Assembly (NCBI GenBank): GCA_002482775.1
Contig: DLGQ01000078.1
Coordinates: 8,325-25,557 of the forward strand
DNA from: Flavobacteriales bacterium UBA7690
Lineage (GTDB): Bacteria; Bacteroidota; Bacteroidia; Flavobacteriales_F; PHOS-HE28
Direction of reading: 5' to 3'
DNA length: 17,233 bases
The position numbers and the translations under genes were made by a program. Numbering within the stretch: the stretch's first letter is position 1; each line of letters starts with the position of its first letter. Shown here in pieces: positions 7,795 through 17,233 of the stretch. Under the pieces are notes generated by a model, which ran no database searches, was not told where the DNA came from, and saw only the letters and a list, made by a program, of their open reading frames with translations.

Positions 7795-8774
7795 GGGCTC
7801 ATCTGCCGATCGTAACAGACGATACGGCCACTCGAGCACAGGTCGTTGATCAGCTGGACGGTCCTGGATCTTCTTCCGGCGGCACGCAGGTGGTGGTGGG
7901 TATCGAAGAAGGCACTATCGGGTTGGACGTACATCCTCGCTTCGCCGAGCATGGGTATGCCCCTCCCTTCCAACGCGGATCGAATGCTATCGGAACAGGC
8001 TTGATCGAAACTGCTTTGGGCGATGCTCGGCCAGGTCATGATCAATGTACTGTTGGCATCATCCACATCCCGCTGAAGTTCCGCCAACACCTCCCAGAAG
8101 ACCGGGTCGATCACAGGATACGTGCAGGGTACCCGCTCCTGCTTCGTCTTTGGCCATACCGGAAGGCCGAGGTGGCTAACAAGGTCTCCTTGCGCATTGA
8201 ATCCATCCGCCCGGAAGAACGGGTGTGGTGAATCATCCTGCCAGGCTCCGGTAATCACTTTCCACGCGGCCTTTAATCGCATCACCAATACTGCGGCAAC
8301 GATCCGTGGGCGCGACGCCAGGGGCAGACCGCTTAGAAGTTCAGGGTTGAAGTCCACGGCCAACAGATGGATGTCGTTGTCCAACACCGGATGCGCGTAT
8401 GCGAAATGTTCGAGCGGTGCGATCACGATATCACCTGCGCCCAACCCGCCCTTGAGCTCCTGCACCATGAAGTGGAACCCAAGGCTGGCATGGATGGACA
8501 TGTTCACCACGGGTCTGCGGGCGGCCTTCTCCAGCAACGGACTATCCATCCCGAACGTCACGTTGCTCCCACCGATCAGGATCACCTTGGGCGAGGCTAA
8601 CGTCCTGAGGCGTTCATGTTTTGCGCGCATCCCCGCGAGATAGTCCACACGGGACATGTGCGGCCCCCACCACCAGCAGCCCATCATCACCGCGAGCGGG
8701 ATCAGCGCGAACAGCACGACCCGCGCCAGGAGCAGCAGTGGTCCGCTGTCAGAACTGGAAGTAGATGAACTCAT
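7791..8774 (-). CDS. Membrane-anchored SGNH-like protein, partner of the MBOAT acyltransferase
   Basis: This 327-residue protein has one N-terminal transmembrane helix (about 12-36) and an extracytoplasmic SGNH/GDSL-like domain, comparable in layout to DltD and AlgX/AlgJ-type partners of MBOAT proteins. The block containing the probable nucleophile is VILIGGSNVTFGMD, with Ser70. The family's C-terminal Asp/His block is FFDTHHHL, with Asp291 and His294 or His295. Such proteins are known to transfer an acyl group received through the membrane protein onto an exported glycan. Its start lies inside the end of the MBOAT gene (26-bp overlap), which supports joint translation and function. Sequence similarity to named members is low, so the acceptor is unknown. 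The last 30 or so residues look unconserved. Confidence 0.82.
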   Translation of the reverse strand: MSSSTSSSDSGPLLLLARVVLFALIPLAVMMGCWWWGPHMSRVDYLAGMRAKHERLRTLASPKVILIGGSNVTFGMDSPLLEKAARRPVVNMSIHASLGFHFMVQELKGGLGAGDIVIAPLEHFAYAHPVLDNDIHLLAVDFNPELLSGLPLASRPRIVAAVLVMRLKAAWKVITGAWQDDSPHPFFRADGFNAQGDLVSHLGLPVWPKTKQERVPCTYPVIDPVFWEVLAELQRDVDDANSTLIMTWPSIAQSSFDQACSDSIRSALEGRGIPMLGEARMYVQPDSAFFDTHHHLRAAGRRSRTVQLINDLCSSGRIVCYDRQMSP

Positions 8775-10170
8775 GCGCGGTCTGCGTATCGATGTGGAGG
8801 AGGATCGCCAAGGTCAACACGGCGTAGACAGCCCACCGCAAGGTGATGTTCTGCGGTAGCGATGCCAACGCGTGTTCCTGTTCCCGGGCGCGCCATTCCA
8901 CCACCACGAGGAACACGATCCACCAGAACTGCGAAGTGGCACACCACAGGAGACTGGCCCCTGGGCTCGTGGCCATGTTGGCTCCCATGTGGTAGATAAA
9001 GGCACCGGCTTGGCCCAGATCGGCCGATCGGAAGAACACCCAAGCGATCACCACCAGGAAAAAGGTGAGGCCGATCGCGGGTAGGTCGCGGAGTGACGGC
9101 ACATCGCGACGCGCCTTTCCATCCCGAAGTATTTCTGGCACATAGTACACGCCGTGCAATGCACCCCAGGAGATGAAGGTCCAATTTGCACCGTGCCAAA
9201 GCCCGCTCACCGTGAAGGTGACCAGGATATTGCGGAACCGGCCGGCTTTGGTGCGCCACCCACCAAGGGGCATGTACACGTAATCGCGGAACCAGGTGCT
9301 GAGGCTGATGTGCCACCGGCGCCAGAACTCCGAGATGCTGCGCGAGAAATACGGATAGGCGAAGTTGCGCGTAAGGTCGAAACCGAAAAGCCGCGCGCAT
9401 CCGATGGCGATATCGCTGTATCCGCTGAAATCACCGTAGATCTGGAACGCGAAGACCACCGCGCCGAAGAGGAGCGTGATGCCTGGCGTTGTGGACACAT
9501 CACCCGCGAACACATCGTTGACCAAGGGAGCGCACGAGTCCGCGATCACGATCTTCTTGAAGAAGCCCCAGAGCATCTGCCGCAGGCCATCCTGGGCACG
9601 CACCGTATCGAACGTACGCGGCCTCTGGAATTGCGGGAGCAAGTGTGTGGCCCGTTCGATGGGACCTGCCACGAGCTGTGGAAAGAAGCTGACGAAAGAC
9701 AAGTAGGCGATCGGGTCACGTGTGGCTTTCAGTTGCCCACGATACACATCAATGGTGTAGCTCAGCGACTGGAACGTGTAGAAACTGATCCCGACCGGTA
9801 GCAGTAAGTAGAGAGTGGGCAGGTCGGCCTGCATGCCTAACGAGCCCAACAACTGCTCCAACCCATCGCGGAAGAAATTGAAGTACTTGAACACGCCGAG
9901 CACGCCCAGGTTCATCACCAAGCTGAGGATGAGCCAGCGCTTCTTGCGTGCCGTTCCTTCCGCCTTGTCGATGGCGATGCCAATGAGCATATCGCCCACG
10001 GAGCTCGCGAAGAGCAGACCTAGGAAGCGCCAGTCCCACCAGCCGTAGAACACATAGCTCGCCAGAAGCAAGAACGCGTTCTGCAGGCGTAAGTTCCTGT
10101 TGAACACATACCAGTAGCCCAGAAAGACCACGGGCAGGAAAACCAGGAAGGCGAACGAGGGGAAGAGCAT
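8749..10170 (-). CDS. MBOAT-family membrane O-acyltransferase (AlgI/DltB-like)
   Basis: A 473-residue polytopic inner-membrane protein that by family function moves acyl groups, usually acetyl, across the membrane for O-acylation of a polysaccharide. The start MLFPSFAFLVFLPVVFLGYW is the standard N-terminus of AlgI-like proteins. Family blocks seen: FYGWWDWRF (about 41), LLPVGISFYTFQSLSYTIDVYRG-like region (about 123-144), FFPQLVAGPIERA (about 162-174), YGDFSGYSDIAIG (245-257), FWRRWHISLSTWFRDYVYMPLGG (282-304, His287) and the catalytic SGLWHGANWTF with His326. Length fits the family. It directly precedes and overlaps the SGNH gene. No glycosyltransferase or polysaccharide synthase gene accompanies the pair here, so the acceptor is not indicated. 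Confidence 0.94.
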   Translation of the reverse strand: MLFPSFAFLVFLPVVFLGYWYVFNRNLRLQNAFLLLASYVFYGWWDWRFLGLLFASSVGDMLIGIAIDKAEGTARKKRWLILSLVMNLGVLGVFKYFNFFRDGLEQLLGSLGMQADLPTLYLLLPVGISFYTFQSLSYTIDVYRGQLKATRDPIAYLSFVSFFPQLVAGPIERATHLLPQFQRPRTFDTVRAQDGLRQMLWGFFKKIVIADSCAPLVNDVFAGDVSTTPGITLLFGAVVFAFQIYGDFSGYSDIAIGCARLFGFDLTRNFAYPYFSRSISEFWRRWHISLSTWFRDYVYMPLGGWRTKAGRFRNILVTFTVSGLWHGANWTFISWGALHGVYYVPEILRDGKARRDVPSLRDLPAIGLTFFLVVIAWVFFRSADLGQAGAFIYHMGANMATSPGASLLWCATSQFWWIVFLVVVEWRAREQEHALASLPQNITLRWAVYAVLTLAILLHIDTQTAHEFIYFQF

Positions 10171-10258
10171 GCGCCGGATATCGCTTGGGGCGCTTGCTAA
10201 AGTAGCCCGGCCTGTGGAAGCTTACCGGAATAGGCTCCGATCAGCTTGGATCACAAGG

Positions 10259-10744
10259 TCAATGGTGATGCCCACCCTCGCCGTGAACGTGTCCGTGGGC
10301 GAGTTCCTCTTCCGTAGCAGCGCGCACATCGGTGATCTCCACATTGAAGTGCAGGGTGACACCGGCCAGTGGGTGGTTGCCATTGAGCGCTACCATGCCA
10401 TCTTCCACGCTGATAACGGTGAACACGCCCATGTCGCCAGCTTCCGAAGTTCCCGCTTGGAACTGCATACCGGGTTCCACGTTCTGCCCGCCAAAACGGT
10501 CGGCTGGTACTTTGTGGACCAACGAAGGGTCTATCTCCCCATAACCTTCGGCCGGAGGCACCACAGCGAGCAGGGATTCCCCGGCCATTTTCCCTTCCAA
10601 CTGCCGCTCCAGGCCGGGCACGATCATGCTGTGGCCTTGGATGTAGGCGAACGCTTCACGGCCTGCGCTGGTATCCAGCAGCTTGCCATCGGCATCGTTC
10701 AAGGTGTAATGGAAAGAGACAACGGAGTTCTGGGTGATCTGCAT
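10259..10744 (-). CDS. slyD: SlyD-like FKBP-type peptidyl-prolyl isomerase
   Basis: SlyD is a cytoplasmic prolyl isomerase and chaperone that in several bacteria also carries nickel. The 161-residue product has the SlyD order: an FKBP half (VSFHYTLNDADGKLLDTS; then IVPGLERQLEGKMAGE, about 41-56; then PPAEGYGE, 63-70), an inserted chaperone flap (about 71-125, with DPSLVHKVPADRF), and the closing FKBP strand HFNVEITDVRAAT. The tail is His-rich (HGHVHGEGGHHH), matching the metal-binding tail known from SlyD, though it is short and lacks cysteines. It is preceded on the same strand by a strong terminator and by the secreted Cys/His-rich gene, so it probably has its own promoter in the 68 bp before its start. 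Confidence 0.93.
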   Translation of the reverse strand: MQITQNSVVSFHYTLNDADGKLLDTSAGREAFAYIQGHSMIVPGLERQLEGKMAGESLLAVVPPAEGYGEIDPSLVHKVPADRFGGQNVEPGMQFQAGTSEAGDMGVFTVISVEDGMVALNGNHPLAGVTLHFNVEITDVRAATEEELAHGHVHGEGGHHH

Positions 10745-10812
10745 CAGGTTCGCGGATGAATGGCTGGCAAGATAAAGATCGCGCGCAAAAGCCCCGATGA
10801 ACGGAAAAAGAC

Positions 10813-10842
10813 GAACGGCCCGATCACAGGATCGGGCCGTTC
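10813..10842 (-). terminator. Strong intrinsic terminator of the Cys/His-rich gene
   Basis: A perfect 13-bp GC-rich stem (10813-10825 with 10830-10842) and a four-base loop lie 20 bp past the stop of the Cys/His-rich gene. On the minus strand the stem is followed within two bases by five T residues. This is a textbook rho-independent terminator separating that gene from slyD. Confidence 0.85.
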
Positions 10843-10861
10843 AAAGAGAAGAAATACAGGA

Positions 10862-11287
10862 CTACATCTTCGCGTGGCAGGCCTCGGAACAGGCGTGGCC
10901 TTTCTCGCCACAGACGAAGGTGTGCGCATTGTCCTTGCACGCTTCGGTGCAGGCATGCTCCTTCAATTCGCCGCGCGCATGGCCGTGTGCGTCGCCAGCG
11001 TCGGCCTTCACCGCACCGTGGCAAGAAGAACCGCTCTTGGCCTTACCAGCGCAGCAGCCAGCTGGTTTCGCTTCGCCTTTGGCATCCGCACTGGCTTTGT
11101 CTTTACCGTGGCCAGCGCAGCAAGCGCCCTTTTCGGCCTTTGCTTCACCATGTCCGGCGCAGGAATGCGCTTTGGGCTCCACCGTCTCCGTCTTCTCTGG
11201 CGCAGGATCGGTGGTCGTAGTAGTGGTCTGGGCGTTCGCGAAACCCGCAAAGGCAACGAACGTGAGCAATATGAGGATCTTCTTCAT
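10862..11287 (-). CDS. Secreted Cys/His-rich putative metal-binding protein
   Basis: I do not recognise a named family. The 141-residue product starts at the ATG at 11285-11287, which opens a signal peptide (MKKILILLTFVAFAGFANAQ); a longer in-frame start would add only six residues. A low-complexity TTTTTT and acidic stretch follows, then a Lys/Ala/Gly-rich region with short Cys/His units: HSCAGHG, ACCAGHG, GCCAGK, SCHG and DAHGHA. The end carries two near-identical units, HACTEAC and HACSEAC, separated by about 17 residues that include another Cys. In total I count 11 Cys and 10 His. The pattern suggests soft-metal (copper or zinc) or heavy-metal binding outside the cytoplasm, by inference only; a disulfide-bonded coat protein is another possibility. 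It has its own terminator and a 47-bp leader after the first CotH gene. Confidence 0.8.
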   Translation of the reverse strand: MKKILILLTFVAFAGFANAQTTTTTTDPAPEKTETVEPKAHSCAGHGEAKAEKGACCAGHGKDKASADAKGEAKPAGCCAGKAKSGSSCHGAVKADAGDAHGHARGELKEHACTEACKDNAHTFVCGEKGHACSEACHAKM

Positions 11288-11334
11288 GGGTTCTGTTGTG
11301 GTCACTTCTTGTCAAAGATCGTGCAATTCCGGGG

Positions 11335-12882
11335 TCATTGCTTCTCCACACGTGTCACCACCGGGGTGTTGCCGGTCACGAGCATGAGGTTGTACAAGCC
11401 AGCAGGAAGATGGGACACATCCACGGAACTGCCATTAGTGCGCAGGTCCACGCGCCTCCCGAGCGCATCAGTGAGTTGTAGATCCTTCATGCTGGCCCCT
11501 TTGGGCAGTTCGATGAAGAGCACGTCCGCCGTGGGGTTCGGGTAGATGTGCAGCGCATTCAGCACAGGAGCATCGGCCACCGAGGATATGACACAATCCA
11601 GGGACGAAGCGAGGCTCGTGTTGCGTTGCGTGATGAAGGACTTCAACCCACGTAATGCTTGTGAGCCTCCGGGTCCTCCCCCGCTCACGGTGATGTCGCC
11701 TGTGATGTTGGCGGTGAATTGCTCCAAGGTGAATTGTTTGTTGGCATCAGCGGAAACATGCGGCCCGATCAGGGTGGCGATGGAATCGATGCGCGGATCG
11801 AGGTAGGTATTGGTGAAGTCGGTGTGCAGATCGCAATACTCGGCGAGGTAGGCCGTCCGCAGATCGGCGATGCCCATGATCTTGGTCATGAGCGGCCTGT
11901 TGTTCGCCACGTAAGTAGGTGCGAGGGTGAGGGCGTTCTGGGTCTGTGCGGGGTAACTACCGAACGACATGTTGCCATCCCAATGGATCCAATTCCACAG
12001 GAAGGTGGTGCTATCGTGGTAGAGGTAGTAGTTGCGTGCGCTGTGGATGTAGGAGTCCAGATTCCCCATCAGGTTATCCACAGCAATGGATCGCAGCACG
12101 CCGTTCCATTCGAAGCGGGCGGGCAGTTCGTTCGCCAGCACGTCATCCGTGGAGTTGTTCAGCACATCGAGCAATTCGATGAATTCGGTCCAGTCGTTCT
12201 CCGCCTCGTTGGTCTTCAGCTCGTAGCGCGTGCCATAGTCTTGGGCGGCATCACCGTAGTACTTCAGATCAGCTTCTGCGTTGCTTCCGCCACCACCACC
12301 GCCCATGCCGAAGTTGTCCCCAGCCTTGAACAGGTTGCCTTTATCATCATCCACCCAGCGGTCCAGGAAATCCCTGTCGACAGCTTCAACGAGGTTGTAG
12401 AAGCCCCAAAAAGTGCCGTTCATGCTCACGTTGGCGTAGGACACACGCGGCGCGAGGATACCGTGGTCCTGGCAATAATCGAAGAAGATCTTCTCGCGCA
12501 TGAAGGTGGGGTCGTTCCAACAGTTGTTGAAATGCACTTTGGCCATGCCGTGGTATTTCTGGCCTTGGATATTGTCGTTGAAGTCGACCTTGAAGCTCTT
12601 CTTGTTACCAGGGTGGGTGTAGCTGCTGTTGCCCTTCAGGTCCACCTCCACGTTGTAGTACATGCGTGTTCCGGTGAGGTCGGTGATGGTGACATCAGCC
12701 GTAAGGGTCTCGCCAAGGTCGTTCTCGTAGTTGGTGGTGAGGGTCGTCCAGAAGTCCTGGGTGCCAAAGTCGAAGTCCACGGTCACCACTTGGTCCGTAT
12801 TGAACAGGCTGTCGCTCGGAGCGGTCTGGGAAAGTGCGTTCCCAGCGATGAGCACAGCAAAGAATAATGTGGTCAGCTTCAT
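11335..12882 (-). CDS. CotH-kinase family protein with T9SS type A sorting domain (copy 1)
   Basis: This 515-residue exported protein begins with a signal peptide (MKLTTLFFAVLIAGNALSQ) and ends in a Por secretion tail (IYPNPTADVL at about 447, then LPAGLYNLML and a final basic residue pair). Between them is a CotH-type domain, an atypical protein-kinase fold. Motifs seen: LKGNSSY with the Lys-rich KKSFKVDF strand (about 82-101), NNCWNDPTFMREKIFFD (about 119-135), the catalytic-loop-like DNLMGNLD with NYYLY (269-288), and the metal-loop-like HWDGNMSFG (Asp302). CotH of Bacillus phosphorylates spore-coat proteins; here a surface or secreted target is more likely. A Gly run (193-199) is specific to this copy. 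It follows a close paralog with 130 bp between them. Kinase activity is inferred from the fold. Confidence 0.88.
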   Translation of the reverse strand: MKLTTLFFAVLIAGNALSQTAPSDSLFNTDQVVTVDFDFGTQDFWTTLTTNYENDLGETLTADVTITDLTGTRMYYNVEVDLKGNSSYTHPGNKKSFKVDFNDNIQGQKYHGMAKVHFNNCWNDPTFMREKIFFDYCQDHGILAPRVSYANVSMNGTFWGFYNLVEAVDRDFLDRWVDDDKGNLFKAGDNFGMGGGGGGSNAEADLKYYGDAAQDYGTRYELKTNEAENDWTEFIELLDVLNNSTDDVLANELPARFEWNGVLRSIAVDNLMGNLDSYIHSARNYYLYHDSTTFLWNWIHWDGNMSFGSYPAQTQNALTLAPTYVANNRPLMTKIMGIADLRTAYLAEYCDLHTDFTNTYLDPRIDSIATLIGPHVSADANKQFTLEQFTANITGDITVSGGGPGGSQALRGLKSFITQRNTSLASSLDCVISSVADAPVLNALHIYPNPTADVLFIELPKGASMKDLQLTDALGRRVDLRTNGSSVDVSHLPAGLYNLMLVTGNTPVVTRVEKQ

Positions 12883-13012
12883 ACAGGGGCAAAGTTCGGT
12901 TAACAGATCGGCAACATTACAGACAACGGCAGGATCAGAAAGTTCGATCAGCCGGGCGAACGGTCAGCCCCAACAAAAAGCGCTGTTGAATACCAAGTCC
13001 CACTCGGAAGGA

Positions 13013-14557
13013 TCATTCCTTCACCACGAGCACCCGGGCATCCAACTCGGATGTCAGGGCACGCACCACATAACTTCCTGCTGGCAGTGCGCCCAGGTCC
13101 ATGCGGCCGAATTGGACGAGGACCGGCACCGCCCTTCCCATGGCATCGGAGACCGAAACATCGCTATCACGCACTCCGGACGGCAAGGTGAGTTGCAGCA
13201 GACCAGCAGTTGGATTGGGGAACACAGCGAGGTCCACCACCGCAAATTCTTCCACGCCGGCGGTGGTGCAGTTGAGCGAAGAACTCAACAGGTGATCCCG
13301 TCGTTGCGCGATGAAGGACTTCAACCCCGGTATCGTATGCCAGTTCTGGCCACTTTGTGTGGTAACGGTCTGGTCTATGCCGAGCGCGAAGATGCCACTG
13401 GAGAACTCCTTGTTGTTATCGGCCTCCACATGCTCTTCCACCAAGGATCGTAATGCATCAATACGTGGGTCCAGTTCGGCATTGCTGAAACGATCCAACA
13501 CGGCGCAGTACTCGTTGAGGTAGGCCGTACGCAGAGTGGCGTTCTGCATCACCCGCTGCAAGAGGCGCCGGCCCGATGCGGTGTAGGTAGCAGGCAACGT
13601 GGCGGGATCATCGATCCATTGCGGCACGTAGCGGCCGAAGCTCATGTTCGCATCCCACTTGATCCAGTTCCATTGGAAGGTGGAGCTATCATTGTAGAGG
13701 TAATAGTTGCGCGCACTTCCATAGTACGCGTCCATATTGCCGAATATGTTGTCCAGCGCGAGGGAGCGCAGGGCTTCATCCAGCACCATGGCTTGTGGCA
13801 GTTCCGTTACGAGATCATTGAACGAAGAATTGTCGATCAGGTCCAGCAGTTGGATCAGGTCGCTCCAATCGTTCTGGTTCTCGTTCGTCTTCAGTTCGTA
13901 ACGCCCGGCATAGTTCGCCGCCGTATTCCCATAGTGGTTCAGATCCGCTTCTTGCCCCAGACCTGCCCCATCCAGGGTGTAGTTATCGCCAGCCTTGAAC
14001 AGATTGCCATCGTTCTCTCCCAGCCAACGGTCCAGGAACGTCTTGTCCACCTGTTCCACCAGCGCGTAGAACCCCCAGAACATGTCGTTCAGATACACGT
14101 TGGCATAGCTCATCCTAGGAGCGAGCACACCTTGCTCCCGGCTCATATCGAAGAAGATCTTTTCCCGCATGAAGGTGGGGTCGCTCCAGCAGTTGTTCAG
14201 GTTCAACTTCTTCAGCCCATGGAAATTCTGCCCACCGATGAATTCGTTGAAGTCGAGTTTCATAGGTTTCTTACTGGTCGGATAGAAATCGTAGGAACTG
14301 TTGCCCTTCAACCGGACGCCCACACTGTCCAAGGCGTAGGTACCCGACATATCCGTGATCTCCATTTCCACCGGTATGGACAGCTCCTCCCCGGCGTTGT
14401 GGTTCATGGAAAGCTCCACCCAGAAATCGTCATCGGGGAAGGTCATGCGGATCTCGATCACCTGATCCGTATCGAAGAGCACATCACCAGCCCCTTGCGC
14501 ACGAAGCATCTGCGGTAGGCACAAGAGCGTGAAGAGCAAGGTGGAGAGTGATCGCAT
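13013..14557 (-). CDS. CotH-kinase family protein with T9SS type A sorting domain (copy 2)
   Basis: This 514-residue paralog of the neighbouring gene has the same layout: signal peptide (MRSLSTLLFTLLCLPQMLRAQ), CotH-type domain, and a type A T9SS sorting tail (VFPNPTAGLLQLTLP, then LPAGSYVVRAL and the ending VVKE). Shared blocks include LKGNSSY, NNCWSDPTFMREKIFFD, LAPRMSYANVYLN, FLDRWLGENDGNLFKAGDN, LDNIFGNMDAYYGSARNYYL and WIKWDANMSFG. The Gly run of copy 1 is replaced by a short loop. It is upstream of copy 1 on the same strand and divergent from the mutase gene, with 137 bp between the starts. The matching length and motif order indicate tandem duplication followed by substantial divergence. 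A secreted kinase is the family-based proposal; the substrate is unknown. Confidence 0.88.
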   Translation of the reverse strand: MRSLSTLLFTLLCLPQMLRAQGAGDVLFDTDQVIEIRMTFPDDDFWVELSMNHNAGEELSIPVEMEITDMSGTYALDSVGVRLKGNSSYDFYPTSKKPMKLDFNEFIGGQNFHGLKKLNLNNCWSDPTFMREKIFFDMSREQGVLAPRMSYANVYLNDMFWGFYALVEQVDKTFLDRWLGENDGNLFKAGDNYTLDGAGLGQEADLNHYGNTAANYAGRYELKTNENQNDWSDLIQLLDLIDNSSFNDLVTELPQAMVLDEALRSLALDNIFGNMDAYYGSARNYYLYNDSSTFQWNWIKWDANMSFGRYVPQWIDDPATLPATYTASGRRLLQRVMQNATLRTAYLNEYCAVLDRFSNAELDPRIDALRSLVEEHVEADNNKEFSSGIFALGIDQTVTTQSGQNWHTIPGLKSFIAQRRDHLLSSSLNCTTAGVEEFAVVDLAVFPNPTAGLLQLTLPSGVRDSDVSVSDAMGRAVPVLVQFGRMDLGALPAGSYVVRALTSELDARVLVVKE

Positions 14558-14694
14558 GGGTTATTCAATTGGCAGATTGACGCACACCGGTTCCCTTGCG
14601 GTTGCACCTCGGCGCGACCATTCCGACGAAACGGGAAGAAGTCCTGACGAGGCGGATGGCGAGCGGTTCATCACCAAGCACGATCTTCGCCCTG

Positions 14695-17233
<2,539 letters not shown>

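Noticed and set aside
11719..12867. A 382-codon open frame antisense to CotH copy 1
   Set aside because: The opposite strand has a signal peptide, CotH motifs and a sorting domain. The antisense frame has no recognisable motif and has the Val/His/Gly-rich composition expected of a shadow in GC-rich DNA.
12883..13012. Possible terminator or repeat between the two CotH genes
   Set aside because: Only a five-base CAACA/TGTTG stem with a loop containing an A-run is visible; too weak to call.
13619..14518. A 299-codon open frame antisense to CotH copy 2
   Set aside because: It is the equivalent shadow of the paralogous gene, in the same relative frame, so it is explained by the codon pattern of the real gene.

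Overview
The window is a stretch of a Bacteroidota chromosome, most likely a relatively GC-rich member of the Flavobacteriales or a near relative. The evidence is lineage-typical: a gliding-motility-associated C-terminal domain, two CotH-like proteins ending in type IX secretion (T9SS) type A sorting domains, a DivIC/FtsB-like protein of the Bacteroidota form (ends FAREEYLMKRDNEDI), and possible TAnnTTTG-type promoter elements. Genes are tightly packed, the largest gap being under 200 bp. I see no rRNA, tRNA, CRISPR array, prophage or insertion sequence.

Layout. The 3' end of uvrA (1-364, +) converges on a 1,112-residue secreted adhesin-like protein (430-3768, -) with a beta-propeller, PKD and Ig-like domains and a gliding-type C-terminal domain. 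Just upstream lies a remnant of a second gene of that class (about 3804-4042, -), reduced to its C-terminal sorting domain. Next comes a translationally coupled pair, truA then an MsbA-like ABC exporter (6839-4189, -). Divergent from truA are a YfcE-like phosphodiesterase and an FtsB/DivIC-like division protein (6910-7794, +). The latter meets, stop codon on stop codon, an MBOAT acyltransferase plus SGNH-protein pair (10170-7791, -).

Continuing right on the minus strand are slyD, a strong intrinsic terminator, a secreted Cys/His-rich protein, and two tandem paralogous CotH-kinase proteins (11335-14557). At the right edge a plus-strand gene (14695 onward, open at the window end) encodes methylmalonyl-CoA mutase in an unusual form: a small-subunit-like pseudo-barrel fused in frame to the catalytic large-subunit barrel.

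How the genes fit together. Several products concern the cell surface: the adhesin-like protein, the two CotH proteins and the Cys/His-rich protein are exported, and the MBOAT/SGNH pair probably acylates an extracytoplasmic glycan. SlyD (His-rich tail) and the Cys/His-rich protein both look able to bind metal. The rest are housekeeping: DNA repair, tRNA pseudouridylation, division and propionyl/succinyl-CoA metabolism. The most unusual item is the fused mutase; the gene remnant and the CotH pair are the next most interesting.
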